Source: DATCVR01 sp036566745 (GTDB lineage: Bacteria > Actinomycetota > Actinomycetes > Jiangellales > Jiangellaceae). Taken from it: a DNA stretch of 43,951 bases. Shown one piece after another: positions 20,020 to 28,726 of this stretch. Within the stretch, counting starts at the first letter, position 1, and every line of letters begins with the position of its first letter. The notes under the pieces are model-generated. The model saw only the letters and a list, made by a program, of their open reading frames with translations. It had not been told where the DNA came from and did not search any database. The position numbers and the translations under genes are program-made. The DNA is taken from NCBI GenBank assembly GCA_036566745.1, contig DATCVR010000377.1:1-43951 (forward strand), in the 5' to 3' direction.

Positions 20020-20589
20020 ATGACACGTATGAGCGACCAACCCGCGCGATGGACCCAGGCGACCGTCTACCCCGACATGTGGGCTGACCCGGACGACGAC
20101 CCGCGTGACAGCGAGGGAGCCAGTCCGGACGGCGAGCTCGCGACCCTGCAGGACTTCCTGACGAACTACCGCATGACCCTGCGGATGAAGTGCGAGGGCC
20201 TCGATGCGGAGCAGCTGGCCCGCCGGTCGGTGCCGCCGTCGACGATGTCGCTGCTCGGACTGCTTCGGCACCTCGCCGAGGTGGAACGGGACTGGCACAA
20301 CTGGATCGGCGACGGCGACCCGCTGCCGACCCTGTACGGCGGGCCGGACGGCGACTTCGACGGCGCGGTCGCCGAGCAGGCCGAGGTCGACGCCGCGTAC
20401 GTCGCTCTGGAGCGCGAGCAGGCCGCGACCGACGCCGCGCTGGCCGAGCACCCGGATCTGGGCGAGCATCTGGCGAAGGACGGGATCGCGGTCCGAAAGC
20501 TCATGGTGCACCGGATCGAGGAGTACGCCCGTCACTGCGGGCACGCCGACCTGTTGCGCGAGTGCATCGACGGACGAGTGGGCCAGTGA
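20020..20589 (+). CDS. DinB-like protein, DUF664 family
   Basis: This protein of about 189 residues has the DinB/DUF664 four-helix fold. The usual pattern is present: LLRHLAEVERDWHNWI near the middle and VRKLMVHRIEEYARHCGHADLLRECIDG at the end, with His residues placed for a metal site. Family members are thought to be thiol-dependent (mycothiol or bacillithiol) transferases, but few have been tested. The ATG at 20020 or the one at 20029 may be the start; neither has a good Shine-Dalgarno sequence. It ends 7 bases before the convergent serine-hydrolase gene. Confidence 0.75.
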   Translation: MTRMSDQPARWTQATVYPDMWADPDDDPRDSEGASPDGELATLQDFLTNYRMTLRMKCEGLDAEQLARRSVPPSTMSLLGLLRHLAEVERDWHNWIGDGDPLPTLYGGPDGDFDGAVAEQAEVDAAYVALEREQAATDAALAEHPDLGEHLAKDGIAVRKLMVHRIEEYARHCGHADLLRECIDGRVGQ

Positions 20590-20596
20590 CGACGGA

Positions 20597-21955
20597 TCAG
20601 CGCCAGCCATGCTCGTCGACGCCGCCGGGGACGTCGGCGCGCGGGTCGTACGGCGTGCGGGTGAAGTGGAACGACGCGAGGTCGAGGTGGCTGACCGAGC
20701 CGTCCTCGTGGCGGACCACCCGCAGCGGCTCGCCCGCGTAGTAGCCGTCGAGCCCGACCCAGTCGCCGTCGTCGGCCGGGCGGAACCTCGACGCCCGCCC
20801 ACCGTTCCCCTTCGGCCCCAGCCGCAGCCAGCCGTCGGCCTTGGCCACCAGCTCGAACGCCGACGGACCCCAATACCAGGGCCCGACCAGCTCGAACAGC
20901 TCGCCGCCCACCGTCGTGGCGTGCCAGGGCGAGGGCGTCACGGGCTCGTGCTCGGCGAGGTCGGTCATCAGCCCGGGGGCGAACGTCGACGAGAGGCCCG
21001 CGGTCGAGTTGGTGAACGCCACGAGCCCGTCGCCGGTCTCGACGTCGACCCGCAGCAGCGCCAGGAAGCCCGGCATCGAGCCGCCGTGCCCGACGAACCG
21101 GCGACCGCCGACGTTCCACACCTGGACGCCCAGGCCGTGGGCGCCGGTCCAGGGGGCGCCGGGGGTGTCGTCGACGACCAGGGGCTCCCGCATCTCGGCC
21201 AGGGTGTCGGACGAGATGACGTGGTCGGCGTGGCCGGCGAGCAGCGCCGCCCAGCGCGCGAGGTCGTCGACCGTGGACCACAGCTGGCCGGCCGGCGCCA
21301 TGGCTCCGGCGTCGTGCTCGGGTTCGGGCAGGACCACGTCGGCGAACGGGTGCACCGCGAAACCGGCCGCGTGCGGAGCCTCCGGCCGGGTGGTCGTCCT
21401 CCGCATGCCCAGCGGTTCGAGCAGCTCGGTGCGGACGACGTCGAACCACGACGCACCACGGAGCCGTGCGACCAGCTCGCCGAGCACGCCGAAGCCGACG
21501 TTGGAGTAGTGGAACCGGCGTCCCGGACGGTGCCGCAGCGCAGGTCCGCTGGCCACGAGGTCGTGCCAGTCGCCACCCGCGGTGCGCTCCCACCACGGCC
21601 CGTCGGTCTCGGCCTGCAGCCCGGCGGCATGGGAGAGCAGCTGCGCGATGGTCGCGCCGCCCGCGGAGGTGCCCGGGAGATGGCGGTCCAGCGGATCGTT
21701 CAGGTCGAGGAGCCCTTCGTCGCGCAGGCGCATCACAGCCACGGCCACGAACGTCTTGGTGATCGATCCGATGCGGTATTGGGTGTCCGTGTCGGGAGGC
21801 GTGCCGTCGGCGCGGGCGTCCGTCGTCCCGCGGGCGTCGGTCCAGACGAGGGACCCGTCGCGCACCAGCCCGGCCGCGAGCGAAGGCAGTCGGCTCGTGG
21901 CCTGCTCCGTCGCGAGTCGGCTGGTCAGCAGGGCGGCGGTCGTGGGCTTGATCAC
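20597..21955 (-). CDS. serine hydrolase, class C beta-lactamase fold
   Basis: This 452-residue protein of the beta-lactamase/transpeptidase-like family (PF00144) has the S-x-x-K nucleophile at 64-67 (IGSITKTFVAVAV), Y-S-N at 150-152, and an H-G-G near residue 290 (FVGHGGSMPGF). An extra C-terminal domain of about 120 residues follows, as in many esterase-like members. No signal peptide is evident, which favours an esterase or peptidase inside the cell over a resistance enzyme. GGAG lies about 8 bases before the GTG on the minus strand. Confidence 0.85.
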   Translation of the reverse strand: MIKPTTAALLTSRLATEQATSRLPSLAAGLVRDGSLVWTDARGTTDARADGTPPDTDTQYRIGSITKTFVAVAVMRLRDEGLLDLNDPLDRHLPGTSAGGATIAQLLSHAAGLQAETDGPWWERTAGGDWHDLVASGPALRHRPGRRFHYSNVGFGVLGELVARLRGASWFDVVRTELLEPLGMRRTTTRPEAPHAAGFAVHPFADVVLPEPEHDAGAMAPAGQLWSTVDDLARWAALLAGHADHVISSDTLAEMREPLVVDDTPGAPWTGAHGLGVQVWNVGGRRFVGHGGSMPGFLALLRVDVETGDGLVAFTNSTAGLSSTFAPGLMTDLAEHEPVTPSPWHATTVGGELFELVGPWYWGPSAFELVAKADGWLRLGPKGNGGRASRFRPADDGDWVGLDGYYAGEPLRVVRHEDGSVSHLDLASFHFTRTPYDPRADVPGGVDEHGWR

Positions 21956-22127
21956 TGGTGGCTCCGCGGGGTGATGGCGACAAAGCCATCAGCCTAGGTG
22001 CGTGCCGGCCCGGATTCGCGAAGGGGATTGACGCACCGTGCCCCGGGCGACAGCCTGTCCCGGAAGCGGCCAGAGCGTGTCAAACCGCCGACACGTCACG
22101 CCGCGCGTCGAGCCCGGGAGGCCTTCG

Positions 22128-22295
22128 ATGAGTTCGTACTTGCCCGCGACCGGTAGTTCCATCCTGTGGTGGCTCGTCGCCGCCATCGTCGTCCTGGTGG
22201 TCGGGGGCGCGCTCTACGCGGTGTCCCGCCGTCGCGCCGGATCGGCAGGATCGGGCGGACCGGAGTCGGGCGAGCCTCCCGTACCGCCGGCCTGA
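22128..22295 (+). CDS. 55-residue ORF consisting of an LPXTG sorting signal
   Basis: The protein starts MSSYLPATG, so the sortase motif LPATG is at residues 5-9. It continues with a membrane span at about 12-31 (ILWWLVAAIVVLVVGGALYAV), a basic SRRR stop-transfer cluster, and a Gly/Ser/Pro-rich cytoplasmic tail. That is the complete C-terminal sorting signal of a cell-wall protein with almost no protein before it and no signal peptide. GGGAG at 22116-22120 is 7 bases before the ATG. It lies 110 bases before the large secreted nuclease gene, in the same direction. No sortase gene is in the window. It could also be a simple single-span membrane peptide with a chance LPATG. Confidence 0.55.
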   Translation: MSSYLPATGSSILWWLVAAIVVLVVGGALYAVSRRRAGSAGSGGPESGEPPVPPA

Positions 22296-22364
22296 TCGGG
22301 CGGCATCGCTGCCTCCGTCGACAATTCGTCCTACAGCGTCGACCCGATGTTCACCACCCGTGAC

Positions 22365-22370
22365 TAGGGT
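22365..22370 (+). promoter_or_regulatory. candidate -10 box for the nuclease gene
   Basis: TAGGGT fits TAnnnT. A start of transcription about 7 bases later would give a leader of roughly 30 bases containing GGAGG (22396-22400), 5 bases before the ATG. Confidence 0.35.
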
Positions 22371-22405
22371 CAGCGCCGTAATGCCCCCGCACCCCGGAGG
22401 TTTTC

Positions 22406-25400
22406 ATGCGCCTGACCAGGCGTTTTGCGCGTCCCCTTGCTGCTGCCGCGGCGCTCGGCCTGGCCGGAGCCGGGCTGGCGGGCGGTCCGGCCGGCGCCGC
22501 CGACGGCGACCCGTTCGTCAGTGAGATCCACTACGACAACGCCGGCGCCGACTCCGGTGAGGCGATCGAGATCGAGGCGCCCGCGGGCGCCGACCTCACC
22601 GGCTGGCAGGTCGTCCTCTACAACGGCAACGGCGGGGGCACGTACGGCACCACCACGCTGTCCGGCGTGGTGCCCGACTCCGGGGTGGTCGTCCAGCAGT
22701 ACCCGGTCGACGGCCTCCAGAACGGCTCGCCCGACGGCATCGCCCTGGTCGACGCTGGCGGCGAGGTCGTCGAGTTCCTGTCCTACGAGGGCGCGCTGAC
22801 GGCCACCAACGGCCCGGCCGCGGGCACGACGAGCACCGACATCGGCGTCTCCGAGGCGAACACGACGCCGGCCGGTCAGTCATTGCAGAAGGTCGACGGC
22901 GCGTGGGCCGCTCCGGCCACGGCCACCTTCGGGGCGCGCAACGGCGGCGGAGGCCCCGGTGGTCCGGGCGAGCCCGGCGAGGACACCCACACGATCGCCC
23001 AGATCCAGGGCGACGCCGCGGCTTCCCCGCTGGCGGGCACCACCGTCACCACCACCGGCGTCGTCACCGCGGCCTATCCCACCGGCGGCTTCAACGGCTA
23101 CTACCTTCAGACCGAGGGCACCGGTGGCGACCCCGACCTCGACCAGCGCACCGCCTCCGACGCGGTCTTCGTCTTCTCCGCCGCCACCGTCGGCCAGGTC
23201 GCCGTGGGCGATCACGTGCAGGTCATCGGCGTGGTCAAGGAGTTCAACGGGCTGACCGAGATCGAGGTTGCGGCCGGCGGGGCGGTCGTGCTCGACGAGC
23301 CGGCCGAGGCGGTCAAGCCCGTGCCGTTCGCCCTGCCCCGCGACGAGCAGCGCCGCGAGGTGTTCGAGGGCATGCTGGTCGCGCCGTCCGAGGGCTACGC
23401 CGTCTCCGACACCTTCGGTCTCGGCGGCTGGGGCACAAGTGCGTTCGGCTCGATCGGGCTCGGCCTCGGTGGGCCGCTGGTCCAGGAGACCGACGTGGCC
23501 GAGCCGGGAACCCCCGAGTACGACGCCGCCGTGGCCGACAACGCCACCCGCGCCGTCACCCTGGACGACGGCCAGTCCGCCCGCACGCCCACCAGCGCGC
23601 AGGTGCCGTACCTCAGCGCCGGCACCCCGGTGCGCACCGGCGCCACGCTGACCTTCGTCGACGGCGTGATCTTCGACTACCGGTTCCAGTGGAACTTCCA
23701 GCCCACCCACCCGGTCAACGGCGCCGCCTCGGACGTGGTCACCTTCGAGGGTGGCAACACCCGCGGCGCCAACCAGGCCCCGCGCGAGGTCGGCGGCGAC
23801 GTCAAGCTCGCCACGTTCAACGTCCTCAACTACTTCACCACGCTCGGGGTTGACCTGCCTGGTTGCACGGCCTTCACCGATCGCGAGGGCAACCCGATCA
23901 GCGTCAGCGGCGGGTGCGACGCCCGCGGCGCGTGGGACGCCGAGAACCTCGCCCGCCAGCAGGGCAAGATCGTCGCGGCCATCAACGGCCTCGGCGCCGA
24001 CGTCGTCTCGCTCGAGGAGATCGAGAACTCCGCGAAGTTCGGCACGGACCGCGACGCCGCACTGGCTTCGCTGGTCGAGGCGCTCAACGCCGCCGCCGGA
24101 GCCGGCACCTGGGCCTTCGCGCCCTCGCCGGCGACGCTGCCGGCGCTCGACGAGGAAGACGTCATCCGCACGGCGTTCATCTACAAGCCCGCCACCGTGG
24201 AACTCACCGGCGAGTCGGTGGTGCTGACCGACAGCCCCGCCTTCGCCAACGCCCGCGAGCCGCTGGCCCAGCAGTTCACCGCTGTCGACAGTGGCTACTC
24301 CTTCATCGCCGTCGCCAACCACTTCAAGTCCAAGGGCGGCGAGTGCGGCGACCCCGCGCCCCCGGAGGGTTGCTTCGACGCCGACCGGGTCGCCCAGGCA
24401 GAGGCGGTCCTCGCCTTCGCCGCGACCCTGACCGCCGACACCGGCACCGACGACGTCTTCCTGCTGGGCGACTTCAACGCCTACGGCCAGGAAGCTCCGA
24501 TGCAGGTGTTCTACGACGCCGGCTACACCAGCATCGACCGCGAGATGGCGCAGGAGTCCACCTACGTCTTCGACGGCAAGGTCGGCTCGCTCGACCACGT
24601 CCTGGCCAGCCCGTCGATCACCGCGGCGAACCGCGTCACTGGTGCCGACGTGTGGGGCATCAACTCTGTCGAGTCGGTACTCAACGAGTACTCCCGGTAC
24701 AACTACTTCGCCAGCGAGCTGTTCGAGGCGGACGTGCCGTTCCGCTCGAGCGACCACGACCCGATCCTCGTCGGCATCGACGCAGGTCAGTCCGGTCCCG
24801 GCCCGGTGGAGATCGACGTGCTCGGGACGAACGACTTCCACGGCCGGCTGCAGGCCGACGGCCAGGCCGCCGGGGCCGCGGTGTTGGCCGGGGCCGTCGA
24901 CCAGCTGCGCGCCGAGAACCCCAACACCGTGTTCGCGGCGGCTGGCGACCTGATCGGCGCCTCGACGTTCACCTCGTTCATCCAGCAGGACAACCCCACG
25001 ATCGACGCGCTGAACGAGGCCGGACTCGACGTCAGCGCCGTGGGCAACCACGAGTTCGACCAGGGCTACACCGACCTCATGGACCGCGTGGTGCCCCGGG
25101 CGAGCTGGGAGTACATCGGGGCCAACGTCAAGGTCAAGGACGAGCACGCGGGCGACTTCGACGAACTGGCCGAGTCGTGGATCACCGAGGTCGGCGGCGT
25201 CCAGATCGGGTTCGTCGGTGCCGTCACCGAGCACCTGCCCGAGCTCGTCACGCCCTCGGGCATCGCCATGCTCGACGTGCTCGACCCGATCACCGAGGCC
25301 AATCGGGTGGCCGACGAGATGAAGGCCAGCGGCGCCGCCGACATCGTCGTCCTCCTCGTCCACGAAGGCGCGACCACCACCGCGATCGACTCCGCCACCG

Positions 25401-27016
25401 ACCCGAACAGCGACTTCGGCAAGATTGTCAACGGCGCGAGCGACACCATCGACGCGATCATCTCCGGCCACACCCACCTGGCCTACGACCACCGCATCCC
25501 GGTCGAGGGCTGGGCCGGGCGCCCGGTCACCGAGCGTCCGGTGGTGAGCGCCGGTCAGTACGGCTACAACCTCAACCAGATCTCGTTCACCTACGACCCG
25601 CAGGCCGCCCAGGTCACCGGTGTCGAGTCCGAGATCGTGCCGCTGGCCACCCAGGACGCCTCGGGTGCCTGGCTGCCGAACTTCCCGGCCGACCCGGAGG
25701 TCACCCAGATCGTCGCCGACGCCGTCAAGGTCGCTGACGAGCTGGGTGCGGAGAAGCTGGGTGACATCGACGCCGACGTCAACCGTGCTCGGCAGAGCAA
25801 CGGCTCGGAGAACCGTGGCGGCGAGTCCACGCTGGGCAACCTCGTGGCCGACGTCCAGTTGTGGGCGGCGCAGCGCACCGACCCCGACGCCCAGATCGCC
25901 TTCATGAACCCCGGCGGCCTGCGCGCCAACCTGGCCTACGCCTCGAGCGGGGCGGCCTGGGACGCCGACGGCAACGTCGCCTACGCCGAGGCCGCGGCCG
26001 TGCAGCCCTTCGCCAACACGCTGGTGACGTTGACCCTGACCGGCGACCAGCTCGAGCAGGTGCTCGACCAGCAGTGGCAGCCGGCGGGCGCCAGCCGGCC
26101 GTTCCTCAAGCTGGGCGTGTCGGACTCGTTCACCTACACCTACGACCCGACGGCCGCCGCGGGCGAGCGCATCACCTCGATGACCCTCGACGGCGAGCCG
26201 GTCGACCCTGCGGGCGAGTACCGCGTGGTGGTCAACTCCTTCCTGGCCTCCGGCGGCGACAATTTCACCACTCTGAACGAGGGCACCGGGAAGCGCGACA
26301 CCGGACAGATCGACCTCGAGGCGTTCGTCGACTACATGGGCGAGTTCACGCCGGTGGCGCCGGACCTCGGCCAGCGCGCGGTCGGCGTCAGCCCGGTGTC
26401 CGAGCAGCCCGAGGACGGCTACCTGCCCGGTGACGACGTCTCGCTGAACCTTTCATCGCTGGTGTTCAGCGCCGGTGAGCCGAAGGACGGCACGGTGGCT
26501 GTGACGCTGGCGGGTCAGCCGGTGGGCGAGTTCGCCGTCGACCCGGCGATCGTCGACACCACCGACGAGGCCGGCCGGGCGGCCGTGGCGTTCACCGTCC
26601 CCGAGGGCATCGCGGCCGGCGAGCAGCCGCTCGTGGTCACCGGTGCCACCACCGGCACCACCGTGACCCTCCCGATCACGATCGGCGAGGACCAGCCGCA
26701 GGGACCCAGCTGCCACGACCTCCCGGCCACCATCGTGGGTGGTGACGGCGCGGACGTGCTGACCGGCACCAAGGGCGTCGACGTCATAGCCGGTCTCGGC
26801 GGCAACGACGTGATCCTCGGCCTGGGCGGCGACGACGTCATCTGCGGTGGCGACGGCAACGACGTCGTCGCCGGGGGCGCCGGCGCCGATCTGCTCGACG
26901 GTGAGGCGGGCGACGACGTCCTGACCGGCGGGCCAGGCGACGACACGATCATCGGCGGGCCGGGCCGCGACCTGATCCTGGCCGGCTCGGGACGCGACGC
27001 GGTCAGCCAGGACTGA
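22406..27016 (+). CDS. secreted ExeM/NucH-type endonuclease fused to 5'-nucleotidase with RTX C-terminus
   Basis: This is a 1,536-residue exported multidomain enzyme. After a signal peptide (about 1-32) come several parts. A lamin-tail domain (about 36-170, FVSEIHYDNAGADSGEAIEI) leads into a Gly-rich linker and an OB-like ExeM domain (about 195-450). The endonuclease/exonuclease/phosphatase domain (about 466-792) carries KLATFNVLNYF, LEEIEN, GDFNAYG and SSDHDPIL. The metallophosphatase half of a UshA-type 5'-nucleotidase has NDFHG at 809-813, GNHE at 880-883 and GHTH at 1021-1024. The 5'-nucleotidase C-terminal domain is at about 1115-1330 (SNGSENRGGESTLGNLVAD). At about 1445-1530 are calcium-binding RTX nonapeptides (GGDGADVLTG, GGNDVILG). 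It would turn external DNA/RNA into nucleosides and phosphate. GGAGG lies 5 bases before the ATG. Confidence 0.9.
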   Translation: MRLTRRFARPLAAAAALGLAGAGLAGGPAGAADGDPFVSEIHYDNAGADSGEAIEIEAPAGADLTGWQVVLYNGNGGGTYGTTTLSGVVPDSGVVVQQYPVDGLQNGSPDGIALVDAGGEVVEFLSYEGALTATNGPAAGTTSTDIGVSEANTTPAGQSLQKVDGAWAAPATATFGARNGGGGPGGPGEPGEDTHTIAQIQGDAAASPLAGTTVTTTGVVTAAYPTGGFNGYYLQTEGTGGDPDLDQRTASDAVFVFSAATVGQVAVGDHVQVIGVVKEFNGLTEIEVAAGGAVVLDEPAEAVKPVPFALPRDEQRREVFEGMLVAPSEGYAVSDTFGLGGWGTSAFGSIGLGLGGPLVQETDVAEPGTPEYDAAVADNATRAVTLDDGQSARTPTSAQVPYLSAGTPVRTGATLTFVDGVIFDYRFQWNFQPTHPVNGAASDVVTFEGGNTRGANQAPREVGGDVKLATFNVLNYFTTLGVDLPGCTAFTDREGNPISVSGGCDARGAWDAENLARQQGKIVAAINGLGADVVSLEEIENSAKFGTDRDAALASLVEALNAAAGAGTWAFAPSPATLPALDEEDVIRTAFIYKPATVELTGESVVLTDSPAFANAREPLAQQFTAVDSGYSFIAVANHFKSKGGECGDPAPPEGCFDADRVAQAEAVLAFAATLTADTGTDDVFLLGDFNAYGQEAPMQVFYDAGYTSIDREMAQESTYVFDGKVGSLDHVLASPSITAANRVTGADVWGINSVESVLNEYSRYNYFASELFEADVPFRSSDHDPILVGIDAGQSGPGPVEIDVLGTNDFHGRLQADGQAAGAAVLAGAVDQLRAENPNTVFAAAGDLIGASTFTSFIQQDNPTIDALNEAGLDVSAVGNHEFDQGYTDLMDRVVPRASWEYIGANVKVKDEHAGDFDELAESWITEVGGVQIGFVGAVTEHLPELVTPSGIAMLDVLDPITEANRVADEMKASGAADIVVLLVHEGATTTAIDSATDPNSDFGKIVNGASDTIDAIISGHTHLAYDHRIPVEGWAGRPVTERPVVSAGQYGYNLNQISFTYDPQAAQVTGVESEIVPLATQDASGAWLPNFPADPEVTQIVADAVKVADELGAEKLGDIDADVNRARQSNGSENRGGESTLGNLVADVQLWAAQRTDPDAQIAFMNPGGLRANLAYASSGAAWDADGNVAYAEAAAVQPFANTLVTLTLTGDQLEQVLDQQWQPAGASRPFLKLGVSDSFTYTYDPTAAAGERITSMTLDGEPVDPAGEYRVVVNSFLASGGDNFTTLNEGTGKRDTGQIDLEAFVDYMGEFTPVAPDLGQRAVGVSPVSEQPEDGYLPGDDVSLNLSSLVFSAGEPKDGTVAVTLAGQPVGEFAVDPAIVDTTDEAGRAAVAFTVPEGIAAGEQPLVVTGATTGTTVTLPITIGEDQPQGPSCHDLPATIVGGDGADVLTGTKGVDVIAGLGGNDVILGLGGDDVICGGDGNDVVAGGAGADLLDGEAGDDVLTGGPGDDTIIGGPGRDLILAGSGRDAVSQD

Positions 27017-27038
27017 CCTGCGCCCTCGCGGGCGATCG

Positions 27039-27079
27039 ACGGCGGGCCGGTGTCGCGCAGGTGACGCCGGGCCCGCCGT
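27039..27079 (+). terminator. strong terminator after the nuclease gene
   Basis: A 10-bp stem (27039-27048 with 27070-27079) continues, after a single bulged base at 27069, into six more pairs including one G-U (27049-27054 with 27063-27068). The loop is 8 bases. It lies 22 bases after the stop codon. Confidence 0.7.
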
Positions 27080-27252
27080 TCGTCCTCATGGCGTGGGGCG
27101 ACGCGGCGTCGTCACGACGTAGCAACACGGACGTGATCTGTGGCTGCGAGCGTTCCACGCTCGATATCTTCCCCGTTGCGGGCCAGAATCCATCTCTCGT
27201 CCATCCATCGGCGCTCCACCGCGCCGAACCACAGATCGGGGACAACGAGTTC

Positions 27253-28641
27253 GTGATCGAGACCACACGTCACCGTGAGACCGGTGTCGCAGCGGCACCT
27301 GCCGACCAGCAGGCCGCTGCCCCTGCACGCCCTGGCAGCGAGAGCGGTGCCGCTCCTTCGGGCCGCCGTCCCACTCGGCGCCTGGTGATCGTCGTCCGCG
27401 CCGACCCGGTCATCTGTGGCCACGCGGGCGAGGCCCGCAACCTCGCCGAGGTGGCCCTGACCCGAGGGTTCGACGACGTCCGGCTGCTGACCTGGCCGCT
27501 GGACGCGCTCGAGGCGGCGGGCCTGCCGATGAAGCCGGTCGACGCGATCCTGCCGTACAGCGAGGGCATCACCGTCGAGCGCCCTGAGCCGGTGGGCGAC
27601 TACCGCGTGCCCGACGGTCGCTGGACCCTCGGGCTGGCGAGTCGGCTGTTCGAGCTGTTCACCGACGGCGTGCCCACCACGTGCATGTCGATGTACCTCA
27701 CCCCCCACACCAACGTGGTGGTCGAGGCGCTGCGTGGAGCCCAGATCGCCGGCTCGGGGCACGACGTCACCACCATCGCCGAGGCGGTCGGGTCCGACAT
27801 CACCAATGTCGTGCGGACCAGCCTCGACGAGGGCCGGTTCGGAGCGGCGGCCTTCCTATTCGCCACCTACCTCGCCAACGACCGGTGCGTCGCGGTGTCG
27901 CATTACACCCGCGAGCTGATCATCGACTCGGCACGCCGGGTCGACGAGGCGTGCGGGACACAGTTCGCCGACGAGTGCGAGCGCCGCGTGACGGTCAGCT
28001 ACCCGGCCGTCGACACCTCGGCCTACCTCGACCTCGACCCCGCCCGGGTCGAGGCCGCCCTGCGACGGCGTGGCCTCGAACGCGACGGCTACCTCCTCTT
28101 CCTCTCCCGGGTGACCCACGCCAAGGGCGTCGACGACCTGATCGCCGCCTTCCAGCGCGCCGCCGCCCGCTCGTTCGTGAAGCTCGTCATCGCCGGTAAC
28201 GGGCCGGACCTCGCCCACGTCAAGGCGCTGGCCGCCGGCGACGACCGCATCGTGTTCCTCAGCGACGTGGGCGACGAGGAGAAGCCGTTGCTGATGAACG
28301 GCTGCGCCGCCTTCGTGCTCCCGAGCAAGCCGCGCCCGGAGTTCGTCGAGACCTTCGGGATCGCGCTGGTCGAGACGATGCTCGCCGGAGGAGGCCCGGT
28401 GATCACGACGAACACCGGTGGCATTCCCGAGTCGGTCGGGGGCACGGCCTTCGAGGTCGCCGCCGGCGACCCGTTCGGGCTGGCGGAGGTCATCGACCGG
28501 GTCGTGCTCGACATGAAACCGGAGGAACGTGCGGAGATCGCTCGGCGGGCCCGGCTGCATGCCATGGGGTTCGACCGCACGGAGGTGTTCGACCGCCTCT
28601 TCCAGGGCCTGGTCCCGGTCCCCGACCCGGTGGCCTCCTGA
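27253..28641 (+). CDS. glycosyltransferase family 4 protein
   Basis: This 462-residue GT-B-fold glycosyltransferase has an N-terminal acceptor half with VIVVRADPVICGHAGEARNLAEVAL and a C-terminal donor half. The latter carries YLLFLSRVTHAKGVDDLIAAFQRA, KLVIAGNGPDLAHVKALA and the E-x7-E motif region PEFVETFGIALVETMLAGGGPVITTNTGGIPESV. It probably transfers a nucleotide-activated sugar, retaining configuration; donor and acceptor are unknown. The frame is open back to 27061, but the GTG at 27253 gives the better N-terminus (VIETTRHRETG). The first 40 residues are Ala/Pro-rich and poorly conserved. The gene is isolated, with strong hairpins on both sides. Confidence 0.8.
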   Translation: MIETTRHRETGVAAAPADQQAAAPARPGSESGAAPSGRRPTRRLVIVVRADPVICGHAGEARNLAEVALTRGFDDVRLLTWPLDALEAAGLPMKPVDAILPYSEGITVERPEPVGDYRVPDGRWTLGLASRLFELFTDGVPTTCMSMYLTPHTNVVVEALRGAQIAGSGHDVTTIAEAVGSDITNVVRTSLDEGRFGAAAFLFATYLANDRCVAVSHYTRELIIDSARRVDEACGTQFADECERRVTVSYPAVDTSAYLDLDPARVEAALRRRGLERDGYLLFLSRVTHAKGVDDLIAAFQRAAARSFVKLVIAGNGPDLAHVKALAAGDDRIVFLSDVGDEEKPLLMNGCAAFVLPSKPRPEFVETFGIALVETMLAGGGPVITTNTGGIPESVGGTAFEVAAGDPFGLAEVIDRVVLDMKPEERAEIARRARLHAMGFDRTEVFDRLFQGLVPVPDPVAS

Positions 28642-28657
28642 TCGGCGGCGATGTCGG

Positions 28658-28692
28658 CGCCGGCCGGTGACGCTTCGCCTCACCGGCCGGCG
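28658..28692 (+). terminator. strong terminator after the GT4 gene
   Basis: A perfect 13-bp stem (28658-28670 with 28680-28692, arms CGCCGGCCGGTGA and TCACCGGCCGGCG) has a 9-base loop. It lies 16 bases after the stop codon and before the next gene's -10 box. Confidence 0.8.
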
Positions 28693-28714
28693 ACCTGAGA
28701 TTGGAACGGGCGTC

Positions 28715-28720
28715 TACAGT
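28715..28720 (+). promoter_or_regulatory. putative -10 box for a leaderless transcript
   Basis: TACAGT ends 6 bases before the ATG at 28727. No Shine-Dalgarno sequence intervenes, and the terminator just upstream means this gene must have its own promoter here. Confidence 0.5.
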
Positions 28721-28726
28721 GCTCGC

